Shown here: one piece after another, positions 53,250 through 60,721 of the stretch
Layout of the letters: every line of letters starts with the position of its first letter
Position numbering within the stretch: position 1 is the stretch's first letter
Assembly (NCBI GenBank): GCA_002421605.1
Contig: DISJ01000006.1
Coordinates: forward strand, 91,318-155,317
Length of the DNA stretch: 64,000 nucleotides
Source of the DNA: Rhodobacteraceae bacterium UBA6213
Lineage (GTDB): Bacteria; Pseudomonadota; Alphaproteobacteria; Rhodobacterales; Rhodobacteraceae
Direction of reading: 5' to 3'
The notes under the pieces: generated by a model
Databases searched by the model: none
Told to the model about the DNA's origin: nothing
Seen by the model: the letters and a program-made list of their open reading frames with translations, nothing else
Made by a program: the position numbers and the translations under genes

Positions 53250-53277
53250 CTGCAGTAATATTCCCGCTGCACTGCAG
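53250..53277 (-). promoter_or_regulatory. Palindromic site upstream of the small ORF, candidate operator
   Basis: CTGCAGT and ACTGCAG are perfect seven-base inverted arms with a 14-base spacer, 27 bases before the small ORF start. The flanks extend the symmetry partly (TTGCAA on one side, GCAA on the other). A dimeric regulator could bind here. No recognisable -10/-35 pair was found beside it. Confidence 0.4.
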
Positions 53278-53347
53278 CAACCAGAGCTTATCGAGAAGTG
53301 CCGCCTTGCAACACGCGCATGCCTTGTGGGCGGGGCGCAAAAAGCAA

Positions 53348-53375
53348 GGCGCCCCGGACTTGCATCCAGGGCGCC
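53348..53375 (-). terminator. Terminator after rpmD
   Basis: GGCGCCC (53348-53354) pairs with GGGCGCC (53369-53375), with three more pairs inside across one mismatch. On the minus strand it is followed by TTGCTTTTTG. It lies 21 bases after the rpmD stop and would cut the operon before the small ORF. Confidence 0.75.
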
Positions 53376-53396
53376 CGTTATTCGAGTATTTGGGAC

Positions 53397-53594
53397 TCAG
53401 CCGCGCTCTTCGATGATGCGCGCAAGGTGTGGGATGGCTTTCACCATGCCGCGCACTGAGGGCGTATCTTCCAGTTCGCGCGTGCGGCGGACCTTGTTGA
53501 GGCCGAGACCGATCAGGGTCCGACGCTGGCTGTCGGGGCGGCGAGCTGCCGAGGCATACTGCTCTACGACGATGGTTTTCTTGGCCACTGTCAT
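53397..53594 (-). CDS. rpmD: 50S ribosomal protein L30
   Basis: This 65-residue L30 has KTIVVEQYASAARRPDSQRR, then LIGLGLNKVRRTRELEDTPS. It follows rpsE by six bases and, unusually, is not directly followed by rplO. Confidence 0.96.
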   Translation of the reverse strand: MTVAKKTIVVEQYASAARRPDSQRRTLIGLGLNKVRRTRELEDTPSVRGMVKAIPHLARIIEERG

Positions 53595-53600
53595 TGCTCC

Positions 53601-54155
53601 TTATGCTTCCACGACTTCGGCTTCAGGCTTGCGCAGGATTTCGGCCACCTTCTTACCGCGACGCTGCGCGATCTGACGGGGGCTGGATTCCTTGGCAAGT
53701 CCGTCCATCGTGGCGCGGATCATGTTGTAGGGGTTCTGCGAACCGAGCGATTTTGCCACGACGTCCTGGACGCCGAGCATTTCGAACACGGCACGCATCG
53801 GGCCGCCGGCGATGATGCCGGTACCGGCCACGGCGGTGCGCATGACCACTTTGCCAGCGCCATGACGGCCCTCGACATCGTGGTGCAGCGTACGCCCGTC
53901 GCGCAGGGAAATGCGCACCAGGCTACGCTTGGCCTGCTCGGTTGCCTTGCGGATTGCCTCGGGCACTTCTTTCGCCTTGCCCTTGCCAAATCCGACGCGG
54001 CCGCGCTGGTCGCCAACAACCACCAGAGCAGCAAAGCCAAAGCGCTTGCCGCCCTTCACAGTTTTCGACACCCGGTTGATAGCGACCAGACGGTCAGCAA
54101 ACTCGGGGTTTTCGTCACGCGGGGCGCGGTCCCGGCGGTTTTCACGTTCTGCCAT
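53601..54155 (-). CDS. rpsE: 30S ribosomal protein S5
   Basis: This 184-residue S5 has the double-stranded RNA-binding fold (VVGDQRGRVGFGKGKAKEV) and VVMRTAVAGTGIIAGGPMRA. It acts in decoding accuracy. Eleven bases separate it from rplR. Confidence 0.97.
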   Translation of the reverse strand: MAERENRRDRAPRDENPEFADRLVAINRVSKTVKGGKRFGFAALVVVGDQRGRVGFGKGKAKEVPEAIRKATEQAKRSLVRISLRDGRTLHHDVEGRHGAGKVVMRTAVAGTGIIAGGPMRAVFEMLGVQDVVAKSLGSQNPYNMIRATMDGLAKESSPRQIAQRRGKKVAEILRKPEAEVVEA

Positions 54156-54166
54156 GTTTCAACTCC

Positions 54167-54526
54167 TCAGAACTTCAGTCCGCCTTCACGAGCAGCATCG
54201 GCCAAAGCCTTGATCTTGCCGTGAAAGAGGAAACCGCCGCGATCGAAGTAACATACCTCGACCCCAGCCTTTTTTGCGCGCTCGGCGATCGTCGCTCCGA
54301 TCTTCGCCGCCGCTTCGAGATTGTTCTTGCCGAAACAACCCAGATCCTTTTCGAGGGTCGAGGCCGCAGCAAGGGTGATGCCTTGTGCATCGTCGATCAG
54401 CTGAACGCTGATGTTCTTGTTCGACCGGTGCACTGACAAGCGTGCGCGCCCATCGGCCATCGCCCGCAATTTGTTCCGCACGCGCAGACGGCGCTTGAGG
54501 AACAGCTCTCGTTTTGTATTCGCCAT
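54167..54526 (-). CDS. rplR: 50S ribosomal protein L18
   Basis: This 119-residue L18 binds 5S rRNA; conserved blocks are RARLSVHRSNKNISVQLIDD and the C-terminal YFDRGGFLFHGKIKALADAA. Confidence 0.97.
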   Translation of the reverse strand: MANTKRELFLKRRLRVRNKLRAMADGRARLSVHRSNKNISVQLIDDAQGITLAAASTLEKDLGCFGKNNLEAAAKIGATIAERAKKAGVEVCYFDRGGFLFHGKIKALADAAREGGLKF

Positions 54527-54538
54527 TTCTCTCGCCCC

Positions 54539-55072
54539 TTACTTCTTCTTGCCTTCCTTGCGGAAGATGAACTCGCCCTTATAGCGAATACCTTTGCCCT
54601 TATAGGGCTCTGGTGCGCGCCATTCGCGGATGTTCGCGGCAACCTGACCAACAAGTTGCTGATCAATGCCTTCCACAGTGATTTCGGTTTGCTTCGGGGT
54701 GGTGACGGTAACACCCGCTGGCACCTCGAAGTTGACTTCATGGCTATAACCCAGCGACAGCTTGAGCACGTTGCCCGCAATCGCGGCGCGGTAACCCACG
54801 CCCTGGATTTCCATTTCCTTCTTGAAGCCGGTGGTCACGCCGATCGTCAGGTTTTCCACCATCGATCGGACCATGCCCCACTGCTGGCGTGCGCGCTTTG
54901 AGGTGCCACGCGGCTTCACGACGATTTCGTTGCTTTCCATCGAAATCGTCACATCGTCGTTTGCGGTAAAGCTGCGGGTGCCTTTCGGCCCTTTCACTTC
55001 TACCGTTTGGCCGCTGACCGTGGCGCTGACGCCTTTGGGCAGCTCGACAGGTTTTTTCCCAATCCGAGACAT
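54539..55072 (-). CDS. rplF: 50S ribosomal protein L6
   Basis: This 177-residue L6 begins MSRIGKKPVELPKGVSATVS at ATG 55072 and ends with the family block PEPYKGKGIRYKGEFIFRKE. The longer frame to 55117 overlaps rpsH and is not used. Confidence 0.97.
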   Translation of the reverse strand: MSRIGKKPVELPKGVSATVSGQTVEVKGPKGTRSFTANDDVTISMESNEIVVKPRGTSKRARQQWGMVRSMVENLTIGVTTGFKKEMEIQGVGYRAAIAGNVLKLSLGYSHEVNFEVPAGVTVTTPKQTEITVEGIDQQLVGQVAANIREWRAPEPYKGKGIRYKGEFIFRKEGKKK

Positions 55073-55082
55073 TTTGCCCTCC

Positions 55083-55481
55083 TCAGAACACGGTGCAGAG
55101 AACTTCGCCGCCAACATTGGCGGTGCGCGCAGCCGCGTCCGACATCACGCCCTTGGGCGTAGAGACGATCGAAAGGCCAAGGCCGTTGCGAACCGTCGGA
55201 ATGTCTTTGACCGAGGCATAAACGCGGCGACCCGGTTTGGATACGCGCTTGAGCTCGCGGATCACAGGGGTGCCATCGAAGTATTTCAGCGAGATCATGA
55301 TTTCCGGGTGGCCGTCGGCACCGGTCGTTTTTTCATAGCCACGGATATAGCCTTCGCCCACCAGCACATCCAGCACCCAGGCGCGCAGCTTGGAAGCCGG
55401 GGTCGCCACAGTGGATTTGCCGCGCATTTGCGCGTTGCGGATACGGGTCAGCATATCGCCGAGAGGATCGTTCATCGACAT
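55083..55481 (-). CDS. rpsH: 30S ribosomal protein S8
   Basis: This 132-residue S8 starts MSMNDPLGDMLTRIRNAQMR and ends with the signature SIVSTPKGVMSDAAARTANV. It binds helix 21 of 16S rRNA and represses spc translation in E. coli; a repression site here was not looked for in detail. Confidence 0.97.
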   Translation of the reverse strand: MSMNDPLGDMLTRIRNAQMRGKSTVATPASKLRAWVLDVLVGEGYIRGYEKTTGADGHPEIMISLKYFDGTPVIRELKRVSKPGRRVYASVKDIPTVRNGLGLSIVSTPKGVMSDAAARTANVGGEVLCTVF

Positions 55482-55493
55482 GTCGCGATCTCC

Positions 55494-55799
55494 TTACCAG
55501 CTCGACTTGACCATGCCGGGGATCTGGCCGAACTGGGCCAGGTCACGCAGCATGATCCGCGAAAGTTTGAGCTTGCGATAATACGCATGCGGGCGGCCCG
55601 TCAGCTGGCAGCGATTGTGCAGCCGTGTGGCGGATGAATTGCGGGGCAGCGAGGCCAACTTCAGAGACGCTTTGAAGCGCTCTTCCATCGGGCGGGCCTG
55701 GTCTTCGACGATAGCTTTCAGCGCGGCACGCTTGGAAGCATGCAGCTTCACAAGTTTGGCGCGCTTCAGCTCGCGTTCAATCATGGATTTCTTGGCCAT
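55494..55799 (-). CDS. rpsN: 30S ribosomal protein S14
   Basis: This 101-residue S14 has the zinc-free form: RNSSATRLHNRCQLTGRPHA and YRKLKLSRIMLRDLAQFGQI. Only one cysteine is present, so it is the C-minus type. Confidence 0.97.
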   Translation of the reverse strand: MAKKSMIERELKRAKLVKLHASKRAALKAIVEDQARPMEERFKASLKLASLPRNSSATRLHNRCQLTGRPHAYYRKLKLSRIMLRDLAQFGQIPGMVKSSW

Positions 55800-55817
55800 T
55801 GTTCCGTTCCTCCGCGA

Positions 55818-56378
55818 TCAGCTGTTGAAGGGCATGTTGAACGCTTTCAACAGTGCCTTCGCTTCCGCGTCTTTGGTCGCGGTGGTGCAGATGATGATGT
55901 CCATCCCCAGAACCTCATCGACTTTGTCGAAGTCGATTTCGGGGAACACGATGTGCTCTTTGAGGCCCATGGCATAGTTGCCATTGCCGTCAAATGCCGA
56001 ACCCTTCACGCCGCGGAAGTCGCGGACGCGGGGCAGCGCCACCGTGATCAGACGATCGAGGAATTCGTACATGCGGTCGCCGCGCAGCGTGACTTTGCAG
56101 CCAAGCGGCATTTCTTCGCGCACGCGGAAGGCTGCGACCGATTTTTTGGCTTTGGTGATCACGGCCTTTTGGCCTGCGATCAGGCTAAGTTCTTCAGCAG
56201 CCTGTTTCACCTTTTTGGTGTCCTTGACCGCTTCGCCGACACCCATGTTCAGCACGATCTTGTCGAGGCGCGGAATCTGCATGTCGTTGGTAAAGCCGAA
56301 CTGCTCTTTCAGTGCGGCGCGGATTGGGCCCCGGTAAAGCGCTTTCAGGCGCGGGGTATAGCTGGCTTGGTCGAGCAT
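55818..56378 (-). CDS. rplE: 50S ribosomal protein L5
   Basis: This 186-residue L5 has IPRLDKIVLNMGVGEAV and the C-terminal GMDIIICTTATKDAEAKALL. It contacts 5S rRNA and tRNA. Its ATG shares the last base of the rplX stop. Confidence 0.97.
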   Translation of the reverse strand: MLDQASYTPRLKALYRGPIRAALKEQFGFTNDMQIPRLDKIVLNMGVGEAVKDTKKVKQAAEELSLIAGQKAVITKAKKSVAAFRVREEMPLGCKVTLRGDRMYEFLDRLITVALPRVRDFRGVKGSAFDGNGNYAMGLKEHIVFPEIDFDKVDEVLGMDIIICTTATKDAEAKALLKAFNMPFNS

Positions 56379-56683
56379 CAGATCGCCTCCCCGGTGGTCT
56401 TGGCGAAGCGCACCTTCTTACCGTCTTCCATACGGAAGCCGACGCGGGCAGCCTTGCCATTCTTGTCAACGATCGCGAGGTTGGACAGGTTGATCGGCAT
56501 GGCTTTCTGCACACGGCCGCCCTGTTCGGTCTGGGTCTGGCGGGTATGGCGAATAGCCATGTTCACGCCTTCAACCACGGCCTTGTTTTCGCTCGGCATG
56601 ACCAACGCGATTTCGCCCTGACGGCCCTTGTCTTTGCCGGTCAGCACGACGACCTTGTCGCCCTTTTTCAGCTTGGCAGCCAT
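56378..56683 (-). CDS. rplX: 50S ribosomal protein L24
   Basis: This 101-residue L24 has the KOW motif KLKKGDKVVVLTGKDKGRQG and NLSNLAIVDKNGKAARVGF. It starts 50S assembly. It overlaps rplN by one base. Confidence 0.97.
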   Translation of the reverse strand: MAAKLKKGDKVVVLTGKDKGRQGEIALVMPSENKAVVEGVNMAIRHTRQTQTEQGGRVQKAMPINLSNLAIVDKNGKAARVGFRMEDGKKVRFAKTTGEAI

Positions 56684-57051
56684 TACAGCACCTCCGGCGC
56701 AAGCGAGATGATCTTCATGAAGTTCTTGGCGCGCAGTTCGCGCACCACCGGCCCGAAGATACGCGTGCCGACCGGTTCACCCTGGTTGTTCAGGATGACG
56801 GCTGCGTTGCGGTCAAAACGGATGGCGGTGCCGTCTTCACGGCGAACTTCCTTGGCGGTGCGCACGACGACGGCTTTACGCACGTCGCCCTTTTTCACAC
56901 GGCCTTTTGGAATAGCTTCCTTCACCGACACCACGATGATGTCGCCAACACTGGCGTAACGGCGATGGGAACCACCCAGAACCTTGATGCACTGAACCCG
57001 GCGAGCGCCGGAGTTGTCAGCTACATCCAGATTTGTCTGCATCTGGATCAT
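56683..57051 (-). CDS. rplN: 50S ribosomal protein L14
   Basis: This 122-residue L14 begins MIQMQTNLDVADNSGARRVQ and ends VRELRAKNFMKIISLAPEVL, the usual length and termini. Confidence 0.98.
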   Translation of the reverse strand: MIQMQTNLDVADNSGARRVQCIKVLGGSHRRYASVGDIIVVSVKEAIPKGRVKKGDVRKAVVVRTAKEVRREDGTAIRFDRNAAVILNNQGEPVGTRIFGPVVRELRAKNFMKIISLAPEVL

Positions 57052-57112
57052 TTGGTTTCTCCCGACCTTTGGGGACTTCCCCCAGGGTTTCGTTCAAAGT
57101 TGGATAGAGGAC

Positions 57113-57352
57113 TCAAGCCTGAGCTTCAGTGACCACCATCCAACGTTTTGTCTTCGAAATCGGCGCACATTCCTCGATACGAACGGAATCGCCTTCTTTG
57201 AACTGGTTCAGCGGATCGTGCGCGCGGTATTTCTTGGATTTGCGCACGGTCTTTTGCAGCAGCGGATGCTTGAAGCGACGTTCGACCAGAACGGTGATAG
57301 TTTGCTCGTTCTTGTCCGAGGTGACGACGCCTTGCAGGATACGTTTGGGCAT
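57113..57352 (-). CDS. rpsQ: 30S ribosomal protein S17
   Basis: This 79-residue S17 has LQGVVTSDKNEQTITVLVER and FKHPLLQKTVRKSKKYRAHD. It lies ten bases after rpmC. Confidence 0.97.
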   Translation of the reverse strand: MPKRILQGVVTSDKNEQTITVLVERRFKHPLLQKTVRKSKKYRAHDPLNQFKEGDSVRIEECAPISKTKRWMVVTEAQA

Positions 57353-57362
57353 GGGTCTCTCC

Positions 57363-57566
57363 TCAGTTCGCCGCCGCTGCGGCGGCTTTCTGGTTCAGCG
57401 CCGTTTTGATACGCGCAACGTCACGACGGACTATGCGCATGCGGGCGGTGTTTTCAAGCTGGCCGGTTGCCTGACGGAAGCGCAAGTTGAACGCTTCCTT
57501 CTTCAGCGCCACCAGATCATCGCGGAGCTGGTCGGGCGTCTTGGCCGTAAGTTCTTTGGCGTTCAT
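57363..57566 (-). CDS. rpmC: 50S ribosomal protein L29
   Basis: This 67-residue L29 has AFNLRFRQATGQLENTARMR and IVRRDVARIKTALNQKA. ATG 57566 gives the family start MNAKELTAKTPDQLR. In most bacteria rpmC directly follows rplP; here a UbiA-like gene lies between. Confidence 0.96.
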   Translation of the reverse strand: MNAKELTAKTPDQLRDDLVALKKEAFNLRFRQATGQLENTARMRIVRRDVARIKTALNQKAAAAAAN

Positions 57567-57676
57567 GCGCCTATTCCTTTCAACATCACCAGTAGGCCCC
57601 AAAGCGGGTAACCCTGCGTCCGGTGGAGTCAATAATAGCTCTGCTGATTCCGTCGCCGGAACCCGCAGGATGTGGC

Positions 57677-57705
57677 TCTATACGGAAGGCGCTGCGCGAA
57701 GGCAA
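57677..57705 (-). promoter_or_regulatory. Candidate promoter for rpmC and the downstream spc genes
   Basis: On the minus strand TTGCCT (57700-57705) and TATAGA (57677-57682) are separated by exactly 17 bases, between the UbiA-like gene and rpmC. Each box matches four of six consensus positions. It would restart transcription of the ribosomal genes after the insert. Confidence 0.5.
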
Positions 57706-57725
57706 GCGCTGATTGGTGCGGCCTA

Positions 57726-58655
57726 TCAGGCAACGAGCCAGATCGCCGCCGCCAACAGCACCCCAAGCCAAAGATGCGCCAAGAGGTCTTGCAGACGCGG
57801 GTTGCGCAGCAGACAAAATCGAGGATCGCGCACCGTGAGCCATGAAAGCGCGAAGATTAACGCCAGAACTGTCGGCGAGGCTGCCATGAACCAGAACCGA
57901 GGCGCCAGCGCTCCTGAGGCCACGAACGATGCGATCGTGATCAACCCCGGCAAGGACAGGGCAAGCGTCACGGCGACGGTACCGCCCCCGCCCAATGTTG
58001 TGGCGACGGTCTTGCCGCCGACAGCGGTATCCGCGGCGATGTCCTTGATGTCAGAGCCCGTCTCGCCCACGGCAAAGAAACTCGCCAGCCAAATCACGCT
58101 AGCCCAGTGTTCAATCGACAGTTCGAAAGGCGACAGGCCTGGCGGCGCGTTCAGGACCGGAAAGAGAACGGTCAGGCAGACCCAGCCTGAAACCGCGACT
58201 AAGGTTTTGACCACGAAAATCCGCTTCCACGGCTGCCCGCCGAGGCCGTTCGAATAGCCGAGCGCCGCAACCAGCACAAATGCCAGCGCAAAGACTGCTG
58301 CCACATGACCGCCAACTGATGCCAGCACCAAGGCTGCCACTGCCGGCACCGCACTTAACCGGCCTCCCAGCTTGGCCAGCCGGTCAGAGATGGCAGCGCT
58401 CATCTCGGGTCGTGAAATCGCGTCTTCGGCCCGATCAAGCACCGTGTTCCAAATGAAGATCGCAATGGATGCAAGCACGATCACCGTATAGTCGATGCCG
58501 CGAACCGCGGTTGCGGTCATGCGGGCGACGACCAAGGCAAACAGGGCGTAGAGTACTGCGTGATAAGCGCGGTATGTGATCAGCATCCGGAATGCGCGGC
58601 GCACCTGCCCAACTTGGGTGGCCGTGCCAAGGCTCTGGGGTGACACAATAGTCAT
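57726..58655 (-). CDS. UbiA-family prenyltransferase-like membrane protein inserted in the S10-spc operon
   Basis: This 309-residue protein has about eight membrane segments and both UbiA aspartate motifs: N70-x3-D74-x3-D78 (NTVLDRAED) and D202-x2-D205-x3-D209 (SDIKDIAAD) followed by GGKTVATTLGG. UbiA enzymes transfer prenyl groups to quinone, chlorin or lipid acceptors; the acceptor here is unknown. ATG 58653-58655 has GGAAAG about five bases upstream; the longer open frame adds a Cys/Arg-rich stretch unlike the family. It sits between rplP and rpmC, which are normally adjacent, with its own hairpin before and promoter-like site after. Confidence 0.8.
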   Translation of the reverse strand: MTIVSPQSLGTATQVGQVRRAFRMLITYRAYHAVLYALFALVVARMTATAVRGIDYTVIVLASIAIFIWNTVLDRAEDAISRPEMSAAISDRLAKLGGRLSAVPAVAALVLASVGGHVAAVFALAFVLVAALGYSNGLGGQPWKRIFVVKTLVAVSGWVCLTVLFPVLNAPPGLSPFELSIEHWASVIWLASFFAVGETGSDIKDIAADTAVGGKTVATTLGGGGTVAVTLALSLPGLITIASFVASGALAPRFWFMAASPTVLALIFALSWLTVRDPRFCLLRNPRLQDLLAHLWLGVLLAAAIWLVA

Positions 58656-58695
58656 GCGGACTTTCCGTCTATTCCAGAGCGCAAGCTTGGCAGAT

Positions 58696-58741
58696 TTGTC
58701 TAACCTAAACAATTGTTCGGCTTGACGCACAGGTAGCGTAA
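58696..58741 (-). promoter_or_regulatory. Inverted repeats upstream of the UbiA-like gene
   Basis: Two symmetric elements lie 41-86 bases before the gene. TTGTTTA/TAGACAA (58696-58712) matches in six of seven arm positions around a three-base centre. TGT-N12-ACA (58724-58741) has the spacing of PpsR/CrtJ sites of phototrophic Rhodobacterales. Such short patterns occur by chance about once in 4 kb, so this is only suggestive. Confidence 0.25.
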
Positions 58742-58844
58742 ATCTCTCAGCAGCACCGAACTCCAACGGGCGCGCGTCGCAGCAGCGGCGGCGCAGCAGA
58801 CCTTTGCTACAAAAGCGAACGATCAGCCCCTCCCAACATGCAAA

Positions 58845-58870
58845 CACCCCCCGGTATGGACCGGGGGGTG
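58845..58870 (-). terminator. Strong hairpin after rplP
   Basis: CACCCCCCGG (58845-58854) and CCGGGGGGTG (58861-58870) form a perfect ten-base stem with a six-base loop, 35 bases past the rplP stop, followed on the minus strand by GTTTG. It should stop or reduce transcription from the S10 part into the UbiA-like gene. Confidence 0.8.
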
Positions 58871-58904
58871 CGAAAGTCGTTACGTCGATTGCGAGACTGG
58901 TGGA

Positions 58905-59318
58905 TTACCAGTCTTCGCGGGCCACGATGCGGGTCATCACCGGCAGTTTGTTGGCCCCAAGACGAAGGGCCTCCCTTGCCACGGATTCGACCACGCCATC
59001 AATCTCGAACATGATGCGACCGGGTTTGACACGGGCGGCCCAGTAGTCGGTCGCACCCTTGCCTTTACCCATCCGCACTTCCGTCGGCTTCGACGAAACC
59101 GGAACATCAGGGAATATCCGAATCCAGACCCGGCCCTGACGTTTCATGTGGCGGGTGATCGCGCGGCGGGCCGCTTCGATCTGCCGCGCGGTGACACGCT
59201 CGGGTTCGGTCGCTTTCAGGGCGAAGGAACCGAAGTTCAGCAGGAAGCCGCCTTTGGCTTCGCCGTGAATGCGGCCCTTGTGCTGTTTGCGGAACTTGGT
59301 CCGTTTAGGTTGCAGCAT
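58905..59318 (-). CDS. rplP: 50S ribosomal protein L16
   Basis: This 137-residue L16 has MLQPKRTKFRKQHKGRIHGE, then RIFPDVPVSSKPTEVRMGKG and the C-terminal REALRLGANKLPVMTRIV. The usual next gene rpmC is displaced by about 1.3 kb. Confidence 0.98.
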   Translation of the reverse strand: MLQPKRTKFRKQHKGRIHGEAKGGFLLNFGSFALKATEPERVTARQIEAARRAITRHMKRQGRVWIRIFPDVPVSSKPTEVRMGKGKGATDYWAARVKPGRIMFEIDGVVESVAREALRLGANKLPVMTRIVAREDW

Positions 59319-59330
59319 CTATCTTACTCC

Positions 59331-60041
59331 TCACCGGGCATCGCGGCGCGGCCCACGCGGCGCAGGGCCGTCCTGGGCTTCGCTGGCACGACGGTCATGC
59401 GCTTGCGGGTCGTGTTCCATGATCTCGCCTTTGAAGATCCAGACCTTGACGCCGATGATGCCGTAAGCGGTTTCCGCCTCCGACAACGCATAGTCGATGT
59501 CAGCGCGCAGCGTATGCAGCGGCACGCGGCCTTCACGGTACCATTCCACCCGCGCGATCTCGGCACCACCAAGGCGGCCGCCGACGTTGACGCGGATCCC
59601 AAGCGCACCCATGCGCATCGCGTTCTGCACCGCACGCTTCATGGCGCGACGGAATGAAACCCGGCGTTCTAGCTGCTGGGTAATCGATTCCGCGACCAGT
59701 TGCGCATCAAGCTCGGGCTTACGCACTTCAACGATGTTGAGGTGCAGCTCGGACTTGGTGAGGTTCGCGAGTTTCTTGCGCAGCGTCTCGATGTCGGCGC
59801 CCTTTTTGCCGATGATGACACCGGGGCGCGCAGCATGAATGGTGACGCGGCACTTTTTGTGCGGGCGTTCTATGATGACCCGGCTGATGCCTGCCAGCTT
59901 CGCGTCTTCGCGAATGAAGTCACGCATCTTCAGATCTTCAAGCAACAGGTTGCCGTAGTCTTTGCTTTCAGCAAACCAGCGGCTGTCCCAGGTGCGGTTG
60001 ACTTGCAGGCGCATGCCGATCGGATTGACCTTCTGACCCAT
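59331..60041 (-). CDS. rpsC: 30S ribosomal protein S3
   Basis: This 236-residue S3 has MGQKVNPIGMRLQVNRTWDS, the KH motif VIIGKKGADIETLRKKLANL and RRVSFRRAMKRAVQNAMRMG. The C-terminus has an Asp/His/Arg-rich extension. Its ATG shares a base with the rplV stop (TAATG). Confidence 0.97.
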   Translation of the reverse strand: MGQKVNPIGMRLQVNRTWDSRWFAESKDYGNLLLEDLKMRDFIREDAKLAGISRVIIERPHKKCRVTIHAARPGVIIGKKGADIETLRKKLANLTKSELHLNIVEVRKPELDAQLVAESITQQLERRVSFRRAMKRAVQNAMRMGALGIRVNVGGRLGGAEIARVEWYREGRVPLHTLRADIDYALSEAETAYGIIGVKVWIFKGEIMEHDPQAHDRRASEAQDGPAPRGPRRDAR

Positions 60042-60436
60042 TACGCACGCTCCCCGGCAGTGGTGGCTTCGACCTGGCGAACCTTGATGGTGATTTCCGC
60101 AAACGGCTTCATGATCTTGCCGAAACGGCCACGCGCACGCGGACGACCGCGTTTAAGCGTGATGTTCTTACCCACCCAGGCCTCCGCCACGATCAGGCTA
60201 TCAACGTCAAGCCCGTGGTTGTTTTCAGCGTTGGCAATGGCCGACTGCAGGCATTTGCGCACGTCGTCCGAAACCCGCTTTTTCGAGAAGGTGAGGTCGG
60301 CCAGAGCCTTTTCCACCTTCTTGCCGCGGATCAGCTCGGCGACGAGGTTCAGCTTCTGCGGCGAGGTCTTAAGCATCTTGGCCTTGGCCAAAGCTTCATT
60401 TTCCGCCACGCGGCGCGGATTCTTTTCCTTACCCAT
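60041..60436 (-). CDS. rplV: 50S ribosomal protein L22
   Basis: This 131-residue L22 has KMLKTSPQKLNLVAELIRGK and LKRGRPRARGRFGKIMKPFA, the loop reaching the exit tunnel. Three bases separate it from rpsS. Confidence 0.97.
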   Translation of the reverse strand: MGKEKNPRRVAENEALAKAKMLKTSPQKLNLVAELIRGKKVEKALADLTFSKKRVSDDVRKCLQSAIANAENNHGLDVDSLIVAEAWVGKNITLKRGRPRARGRFGKIMKPFAEITIKVRQVEATTAGERA

Positions 60437-60439
60437 GGC

Positions 60440-60718
60440 TTATTTCCTCTTCGCTTTCTTGTCGGCCGCATGGCCGTAGTAGGTGCGCGTCGGCGAGTAT
60501 TCACCGAACTTCTGGCCGATCATTTCCTCGGTCACGTTGACCGGGATGTGCTTCTTGCCGTTGTAGACGCCAAAGGTGAGGCCCACAAATTGCGGCAGAA
60601 TGGTCGAGCGGCGCGACCAGATTTTGATGACTTCCGATTTGCCCGTACCGCGCGCCTTTTCTGCTTTTTTCAGCAGATAGGCATCAACGAAGGGGCCCTT
60701 CCAAAGAGAACGTGCCAT
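60440..60718 (-). CDS. rpsS: 30S ribosomal protein S19
   Basis: This 92-residue S19 begins MARSLWKGPFVDAYLLKKAE and has HIPVNVTEEMIGQKFGEYSP. It is complete and lies three bases after rplB. Confidence 0.98.
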   Translation of the reverse strand: MARSLWKGPFVDAYLLKKAEKARGTGKSEVIKIWSRRSTILPQFVGLTFGVYNGKKHIPVNVTEEMIGQKFGEYSPTRTYYGHAADKKAKRK

Positions 60719-60721
60719 GGA

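Noticed and set aside
54822..55637. Plus-strand frame of 271 residues across rplF, rpsH and rpsN
   Set aside because: It spans three well supported ribosomal genes on the opposite strand.
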